Shown here: piece by piece, positions 58,040-64,000 of the stretch | How positions within the stretch are numbered: position 1 is the stretch's first letter | How the letters are laid out: each line of letters opens with the position of its first letter | Assembly: GCF_021869535.1 (NCBI RefSeq) | Contig: NW_026262734.1 | Location: 89,347,285-89,411,284 of the forward strand | Direction: 5' to 3' | DNA: 64,000 bases | DNA from: Mytilus californianus | Taxonomy: Eukaryota > Mollusca > Bivalvia > Mytilida > Mytilidae | The notes under the pieces: generated by a model | The model's database searches: none | What the model was told of the DNA's origin: nothing | Seen by the model: the letters and a program-made list of their open reading frames with translations, nothing else | Position numbers and translations under genes: made by a program

Positions 58040-58785
58040 GTATATTCTTTTCAAACAGGATGTATAAAGACACACCCACGTTCATTTTTATATTCAAGAG
58101 GTTAACTCCTAACTCCTAACTATCCTACTGCCTGTCAATACATTTATTTTTGGCATCGCACAAGTCATGTCTTCTTTGACTGTCCATGACGTTAAAATAC
58201 TAAATCCCTGGGATGCGTTTTATTATTGATTGTTTTTGGCTTTTAACTAGCTGCCAGTAACTGCGAGTACTCTCAAATCGTACTTTCTTGTTAATTTGAC
58301 CTGTTGATACTATTTGTAATGCTTTTTTGTTATTTAATGTTTTCTTATTCAGGGTAATATCTGGTCTATATACCAGCTTTTATAAGTGTTTGATATTACT
58401 ATAAATTTTCAATTCTTCGAACTATGAACATCAAAATTATTTATTTCGTAAAAATATTTTCTTTCTCCTTTTAAACTGTATACCTAACAACAAAATTATT
58501 TTCATTTACCTGTGTATTATATTATTCTAAATGGCGGATTTTTGTTTAAGGTTTTTGTTGTTTTTCTGAAATTGTTTAACATTTCACAGCTGTATAATAC
58601 TGTTACTTTAATAATTTATCCCTTATTTTATTGATTTTGTATTTACATTGTATCATAGATCAAATTTATTCGTGCAGTGTATGTTCACTTGTGTTGATAT
58701 GTCTTATGATTGAGTTAAGCCATTTCAATTGATATTTAATAGTGTGTCTTTCTATGTTGTGATGTTACACTATTGTTTCAGATAA
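58040..58785. other. Probable 3' untranslated part of the Penelope-like element or flank
   Basis: No coding sequence. The boundary of the element was not found. Confidence 0.3.
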
Positions 58786-58789
58786 GAGT

Positions 58790-58980
58790 GAAGGTTTGGT
58801 ACCATTAAATCGTTAAAACCCTCTACAATTGTTTGCATCTGTCCTAAGTCAGTAATCTGATGTTCAGTAGTTGTCGTTTGTTGATGTCGTTCATAAGTGT
58901 TTCTCGTTTATCGTTTTTTTTATATAGAGTAGACCGTTGGTTTTCCCGTTTGAATGGTTTTACACTAGGAAAACCTGGCA
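58790..58980 (-). repeat. RepA, inverted partial copy
   Basis: Plus strand: tctgatgttcagtagttgtc, gttcataagtgtttctcg and accgttggttttcccgtttg, nearly the same as at 37.26 kb. Confidence 0.8.
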
Positions 58981-58984
58981 TGTT

Positions 58985-59450
58985 AACGTAAATTATAATA
59001 AATGCAGCTGGTCTGTAAGATTAACCATCTATACTTACCACAATACATCACTGTGTTACAACCCTTAAGCTTGGTAAAGTTGACGACCAGAAACATAACT
59101 CGACTAACGAAAGCTATATAGTTATAGTCTCGATGGCCGTGTGGACTACGGCGCTGGACACAATGCGGGATCCGGCGGTTTTGCCACGATATTACAAATG
59201 CAAGGCTTTTAATAACGCCGAATAACACAATTTGTCAGATATAACATTGTTGGGGTAATTATAGTGTTAGCACTAATAATCATTTTGGTATCCGAGGTAG
59301 AACATCTATCGTAAAGTTGTCACTAATTTAGACGTATTTGTATATAATGTATAAGGTCAATGGAATATATGTATGGATGATATACATGTACATGCATGCT
59401 AAAATTGCTCTGTCGTTTGAGATTTTGAAGAATTCTTAAGTTTTGGATAC
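58985..59450. other. Non-coding stretch with a tRNA-like scrap
   Basis: At about 59130-59200, gtctcgatggccgtgtggac followed by tacggcgctggacacaatgc looks like the head of another tRNA-derived SINE, without a clear body. Confidence 0.3.
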
Positions 59451-59453
59451 AAA

Positions 59454-59711
59454 TTATGTTTGAACGAAAAAAATATTTAAAGTTTTATTGTCGAGAAGAG
59501 GCAAGACATTGTACATGTTGTTATAAAAGTTTTTAAAAGTCTTAACATTCAAGAACTGCAAAATTGCAATGGCATGGTGGCATGGGTTTCCCAATGTTTC
59601 AATGGTCTGTCCTTTGTTATGTTGGTTAGAGTTAACCACCATTTTAGATGGCTTTTTAGATGTGCAGTAATTGGGACTTTGAATTCCAGATTCTAAGAAA
59701 CTGGTTTCCAA
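59454..59711 (-). pseudogene. DIRS-like element: probable start of the RNase H region
   Basis: The frame includes PSKMVVNSNQHNKGQTIETL, which resembles in order the WWL..TN...G..L segment that follows the RT in DIRS elements. It has decayed by frameshift. No tyrosine recombinase follows, so the element is cut off at about 59450. Confidence 0.5.
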
Positions 59712-59746
59712 AATTTTAACAGATGTATTTGAACAGGTCTCATGTG

Positions 59747-60800
59747 TTATCTCGCATTGGGAATTATTTCTAAGCAGGATGACATTATCCCTAAAAGATG
59801 AAGAAAATCTCTGGCTATTACTTGATCTTGAAAGATCATTGTCTGGGCTGAAGCTATTAATTTGAATATTCTCTCCACTGTTGGTAAAACGATTCCCAGA
59901 TCCAAATGAAACATTGCCCCTAAGTATGTTATCTGTTGTGATGGATCCAAAGTGGACTTTTTAAAGTTTATTATGAATCCTAGTTCGATTAGGAGATCGA
60001 GTACTAATTCTCGATCTAATATTATTTGACTTTTTTCCTGATTCAGAAGGAACCAGTCGTCTAGATAGACTACCAGTCTTATGTTCCTTGACCTTAAATG
60101 GGCAGCTACTACTGCAACAATTTTTGTAAAAATTCTTGGGGCTGAGGTTGAACCGAAAGGTAATGCCTTAAACTGAAGAGCTCTTCCGTTTTTTAGACAG
60201 AACCTCAGATATTTCTTGTGCGTTTTGTAAATTGGGACGCGTAAATATTCGTCCTTTAAGTCCAGACTGATTTCCCAATCTCCCTTGTTTTACCAGATTG
60301 AGAACGTAGAAAGGGAATCCATTTTGAAATGTTGTGTTCGGAGATACTTGTTGAGAGGTTTTCAATTTATTACTGGTCTCATGTCCCCTTTTTTTTCTAT
60401 TTCGTTCAGTGGTACATATTCTACAGCGTCTTTTTGTACTTGCTCTTTTATTTCTGTATCTAAAATATCTAGATCTTTTGCAGATACACAGGTGTATTTT
60501 ATTCCTGTGTTCTTTAAAATCTCTAAGAAGTCCAGTTTGTTACCCTCTTTGATAACAGAAAGCACCCATTAATCGTCTGTTATTTGTTCCCATTTTGTCA
60601 GAAAATAAATTAGACGTCCCCAACAGGTATCTCCGGATGACAAGCCATGATATTGCTTACCTTTAAATAGTCGTTTTCTTTGTTGGTTTTTTCCCGGTTG
60701 CCCCATGAGGGACGAAAATTAGTTCCTGTTTTCTCAAACTTATTGTCACTCTTGTCAGGTCTTGTAACAGTGCTTGTTCTCTGAAAAGAACGCTGAGTAC
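59747..60800 (-). pseudogene. DIRS-like element: reverse transcriptase
   Basis: In order on the minus strand: WVLSVIKEGNKLDFLEI, EIEKKGDMRPVIN followed by a stop and then KPLNKYLRTQHFKMDSLSTF, LDLKDEYLRVPI, LQFKALPFGSTSAPRIFTKI (about 60130-60175), VVYLDDWFLL (about 60050-60075, Asp pair intact) and LDPSQQITYLGAMFHLDLG. YLDDW and the LPFG-STSAP-R-IFTK block are typical of DIRS/Ngaro retrotransposons, which integrate with a tyrosine recombinase rather than an integrase. Stops and frameshifts break it. Confidence 0.85.
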
Positions 60801-60839
60801 TTGGAGTTTATTTAAAACTGTCTTGATTAACATTTGGTT

Positions 60840-62187
60840 TCATACGTTTTGTTTGCCAATCATTAGAAGTAGACTGTTTTTCCTTTTCCCCAGAAAAGAC
60901 CCAGGTTTATTTTCAATATGTAACCCTGGAAGTAATTCCTTAAGTTGTTTATCTTTTTCTATCCTATCTTTCAATGTTTGTTCAAACTTTTCACCAAACA
61001 CTTCACTGCTTGACAGTGGTAAAGAAATAAACGAATTTTTGAGTTCTTTAATATCATTTAACCCAGTATCTTCCATTACTATTTTTCTTCTAATAAGGCG
61101 ATAAAAAACACCTGCTCTTGCAACTTCATCAACACTTTATCTCAATCCATATTCACTTCTTTGTCTAATAAAGTTTCTAAGAGCGTACCTAAAGCTTGCT
61201 GAATATAAGACGATGAACCAAATACCCATTTTTGCAGCAGCTTGTCCTTGATATGCCAATTCCTGTACTGATTTCAAATAAGGTGAATATAAAGTCTTTT
61301 TCTTACTAGATACTGAAAAGGCTTTTGGACCATGTTATTTGACGAGTAAGTCTGATGTAAAACTATCAAGACTAGGTATATCTAAGTGTCTAAGAACTTT
61401 CATGAATTGGAAAACACAACGTGTATTGTTCATTATATGCAAACACAACGTCTATTGTTCATTATATGCAGTTATCTTTTCTTGGTTTTTACAATGCCAT
61501 GATCCAGAAAGAATCTCAATTTGACTCGTGTCTAAAACAAGGCCAACTGACTTAGAAACTGATTTAGTTTTGGCGTTGCCACTAAATAACTGTTTGAGAT
61601 TGTCAATACCAGAGTCTTTTTCATCGATTTCTTGACACTTTAAATATTTACGGAATCTAGCTACTGTGTTATGGTTTTCAGTGTCACTTCTCATTGAAGT
61701 CCAATCTTCATTATCTGAGAATAACCCAATATTTAGTCTCTCTGAACGACCCGGGGCCAGAGACATAACATCTCCATGTAAATTTTCCTCTGCATCATTA
61801 TCTGTAGGAAAATTTTTCATCAGCAATTTATGTTTCTTGATGTAAAGGTCTGCGCACTCCCGAAGAGCTGCTATCCTGTTGATTACAAGTAGAAACATTT
61901 TGTACCTGCTCACCCGAAGTGCCAGGGTTTTGTCTAGTTTTAATACATTTTCATATCGTATCTTACTTTGAATCAAATTGGGCAAACCTGCGTTCCATTT
62001 TCTGTTCTAAGGCGTTTAGCTGGTCGTCTTTTTTCTTAGTAGACCTGCTTTTGCTCTTCTTAGACGAAGAAGAAGAACGAGTACGTGCCGCCATCTTTGT
62101 CGTTTCGTTCGCGTCAGTTGACAAACTTGGACGCTGCTGCAAAACGTTTTCTTCGCTATTCGAACCGTTCATAGCGACTTCTGCCAT
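60840..62187 (-). pseudogene. DIRS-like element: gag-like ORF1
   Basis: Starts with an ATG at 62185-62187 (MAEVAMNGSNSEENVLQQRP), with a Ser/Lys-rich basic run (SSSSSKKSKSRSTKKK) and LNALEQKMERRFAQFDSK. After a frameshift at about 61965 it continues for 177 codons (IRYENVLKLDKTLALRVSRY, NIGLFSDNEDWTSMRSD, TVARFRKYLKCQEIDEKDSG). A third frame at 60840-61076 (MEDTGLNDIKELKNSFISL, FGEKFEQTLKDRIEKDKQL) completes it. It lies directly upstream of the RT in the order expected for DIRS. ORF1 proteins of DIRS elements are assumed to package RNA. Broken by at least two frameshifts. Confidence 0.75.
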
Positions 62188-62189
62188 AA

Positions 62190-62795
62190 TGCAAAGTATT
62201 TACGTAGATACCTCTCAATTTCACATGTAACATATCATTAGAAGCACATGCTTACAGTTTGGAAACATGTCTTCCAAGTCACAGTTTTAAGAAGAAATGT
62301 CTAAATGTTAGTCAATATCAAAGATCTTGAAATATTTTATGACATTTTAGAAACTTTACTGAAATAAAAAAGAATAACAATAGAACCACAATAGAACAAT
62401 GTATTTTTTTTACAGAAATTTGAAAAGCTGTACATGTCATATACAAATTTTCCATTTCTACTATGTAGCAATATTTCAGCAGCGCTTGTACATAAAGCAT
62501 ACATTTCATTCTCATGGCAGACGCTGTATTCAAAAGCTTACCCCGATCATCATTTTATTTTTACAGAGTGTTACTTCTCACACAGAAGATATTGAACGAA
62601 TGGTTCCTAGTGTTAGAATTGAAATAATCCCTTCGAACATTTTATGGCTATATCTGTGTCATAGATCATCACGGACAAATGACGGATATCTTTTAATTAT
62701 CGAAACAACAATACCATCCCCTTGTCCTCAATTTAACAAGAATCCTCAAATCCGATCATGATTAAATTTTATTGCCCTAACCAACATGATGGGTA
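62190..62795. other. Flank of the DIRS-like element; a weak exon candidate
   Basis: At 62566 tttatttttacag could be an acceptor, followed by a 65-codon open frame (SVTSHTEDIERMVPSVRIEI) to a stop at 62761. No family was recognised, so it is not called as a gene. Confidence 0.3.
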
Positions 62796-62799
62796 CCAC

Positions 62800-63010
62800 T
62801 AGTGTTATACAATCTGTTCACTTTTCTGTAGCACCTGACATTAACCCTGATTATTGTAAGGGTTCGTGTTGCTTAATCTTTGGTTTTCAATTTAGTGTTT
62901 TCTAGACTGTTTCTCATTTTGTCATTTTTTCTTCTCGCCATAATTTTGTCTGTTTTTTTTACGATATATGGTTTTTGGATGTCCCTATGTATCGTCCGTC
63001 TCTTTACAAA
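62800..63010 (-). repeat. RepB, inverted diverged copy
   Basis: Plus strand: taagggttcgtgttgcttaa, gccataattttgtctg and atgtccctatgtatcgtccg. Confidence 0.7.
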
Positions 63011-63014
63011 AATC

Positions 63015-63365
63015 TAATTTTGCGAGAGAATGCTAATCATTTTCCTCATGATGAGTACTAATTAACACTTGTACTGAATCATGAAAAAAATTATAAGCAT
63101 TATCATTCATGCACTAAGAGTTAATTAGAACTGAATAAAAATAGGATTTAACGAAGAAAAGACGTCACACAAATAAAGCATTAGTTCGTTTAAAAGATAA
63201 CATTTGACCTCGGAGCTCATTATAATTATTAAAAAGAACAACGCCTATTCATTGTATCTAACACACTTAACTCCTATCTTATCATCATATTTATAAAGTG
63301 TATGTCAATGAGATCTTATAATAATTGATTGTTATGTAAGTATCTACAAAACTTTGACTTTCAAC
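63015..63365. other. Upstream region of the coiled-coil gene
   Basis: AT-rich. No defined promoter element is supported. Confidence 0.35.
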
Positions 63366-63372
63366 ATTTAAA

Positions 63373-64000
63373 ATGTACCTCTGGAAGGTTTGCGTTGTTT
63401 TATTACCATCGATTTGTGCATTATTGCTAGAGCCAAATAGTCAACAGAATTCAAAAGGAGGAAAATCAGTGTCCGGGAACCATTATCTTCCAATGTCCAG
63501 ATTTCTCGATTCACAAAAGCAACAACAACTTAAACATGAACAGCATCATCTTGATATAGAGACGCTCCGTAAGACTATGGATGAAACATTTTCCATATTA
63601 ACATCACAACTACAAAGAAAATTAGCCGATCTAGAACAGCAATTAAAAAGTGACAGTGAGCGAAACGAGACATGTCAGGCAGATAACGAAGTGGAGAAAA
63701 AAAGATTGGATTTGGAACACAACTATGCAACTGTGTTGTTAGAACAAAAGATAACAAAAGACGAGAATATGAAACTGAAAAATCAGATTTGTTTAATATT
63801 AAAGAACGAGTTATGTCATACAGATGATCGAGTGAAAAATGCCGAAAAATTTGAGAACATACCTCAAGATTTGCAAAAAGTCAAACAGCAAATTCTGACT
63901 ATCAATTCACAAATAGCAACACTGAGTCGAAATCAATGTGCACGAAACGAGGACTTTCTGGCACTGTACAGTCAGACTTCAGTTGATTTTATCCAGGCTG
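63373..64000 (+). CDS. Secreted coiled-coil protein, 5' part of gene, runs off the window end
   Basis: The ATG at 63373 opens 209 codons with no stop. The first 20 or so residues (MYLWKVCVVLLPSICALLLE) form a signal peptide, so the product is probably secreted. Then comes a short linker (YLPMSRFLDSQKQQQ), and from about residue 55 a long heptad-rich coiled coil (TFSILTSQLQRKLADLEQQL, NEVEKKRLDLEHNYATVLLE, QDLQKVKQQILTINSQIATL) with a few Cys and an N-glycosylation site (NET). Mussel proteins of this plan usually end in a C1q or other globular head, but the end is outside the window, so that is inference. The pseudogene at 39.8 kb is a paralogue. The start was chosen because it gives the signal peptide. 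Confidence 0.8.
   Translation, partial: MYLWKVCVVLLPSICALLLEPNSQQNSKGGKSVSGNHYLPMSRFLDSQKQQQLKHEQHHLDIETLRKTMDETFSILTSQLQRKLADLEQQLKSDSERNETCQADNEVEKKRLDLEHNYATVLLEQKITKDENMKLKNQICLILKNELCHTDDRVKNAEKFENIPQDLQKVKQQILTINSQIATLSRNQCARNEDFLALYSQTSVDFIQA

Overview
This window looks like nuclear DNA of a bivalve mollusc, most likely a marine mussel (Mytilus or a close relative). The reasons are its strongly AT-rich non-coding sequence, introns with GT-AG ends, several dispersed repeat families that I recognise from mussel DNA, tRNA-derived SINEs with a (ATCA)n-type tail, and exons of an F-type (fucose-binding) lectin and a PAN/apple-like domain. Nothing suggests a prokaryote: there are no operons, no Shine-Dalgarno-led genes and no rRNA. 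Most of the 64 kb is intron, intergenic DNA and decayed transposons. The species name is inference from repeat content and gene families, not from a database match.

Layout. 1-5 kb: a Penelope-like fragment, a heavily decayed LINE (2.2-4.3 kb) and a 54-bp palindromic tandem repeat. 4.9-11.1 kb: inverted-repeat (MITE-like) elements, an unrecognised ORF with an in-frame TGA, a SINE, and three to four tandem or interspersed copies of a repeat of about 1 kb. 11-17 kb: mostly unrecognised non-coding DNA plus dispersed repeats. 17.2-19.4 kb (minus): a Penelope-like retroelement with a long reverse transcriptase frame, broken by stops and a nested repeat insertion. 21.06-21.42 kb: a minisatellite of 33-34 bp whose units are themselves hairpins. 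25.8-38.7 kb (plus): exons of what is probably one secreted lectin gene, namely two F-type lectin exons, a doubtful linker exon and a terminal PAN-like exon. All intron starts and ends that can be checked are phase 1, except the 3' end of the doubtful exon. Two inverted copies of a minisatellite-bearing element lie in this locus (29.9-30.7 and 35.6-36.3 kb). 39.8-40.5 kb: a pseudogene of a coiled-coil protein. 43.6-44.4 kb: a Penelope-like remnant. 47.4-50.8 kb (minus): a nearly full-length LINE ORF2 (APE endonuclease plus reverse transcriptase). 55.3-58.0 kb (plus): a decayed Penelope-like element with an N-terminal GIY-YIG endonuclease. 59.5-62.2 kb (minus): a DIRS-like element (gag, reverse transcriptase, start of RNase H). 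63.37 kb to the end: the start of an apparently intact secreted coiled-coil gene, the live paralogue of the 39.8-kb pseudogene.

How the parts relate. The host genes visible here (the F-type lectin/PAN gene and the coiled-coil protein) have the look of the expanded secreted recognition proteins of bivalve innate immunity. The rest is a record of at least four autonomous retroelement types (LINE, Penelope-like, DIRS, and the partners that move SINEs) and many non-autonomous repeats nested in one another. I found no intact autonomous element and no convincing new biological system. The best candidates for a second look are the GIY-YIG-first Penelope-like elements, the hairpin minisatellite, the inverted pair of minisatellite-bearing elements, and the altered sugar-binding motif of the lectin.

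Repeat families are labelled RepA to RepF here for convenience only; these are not published names.
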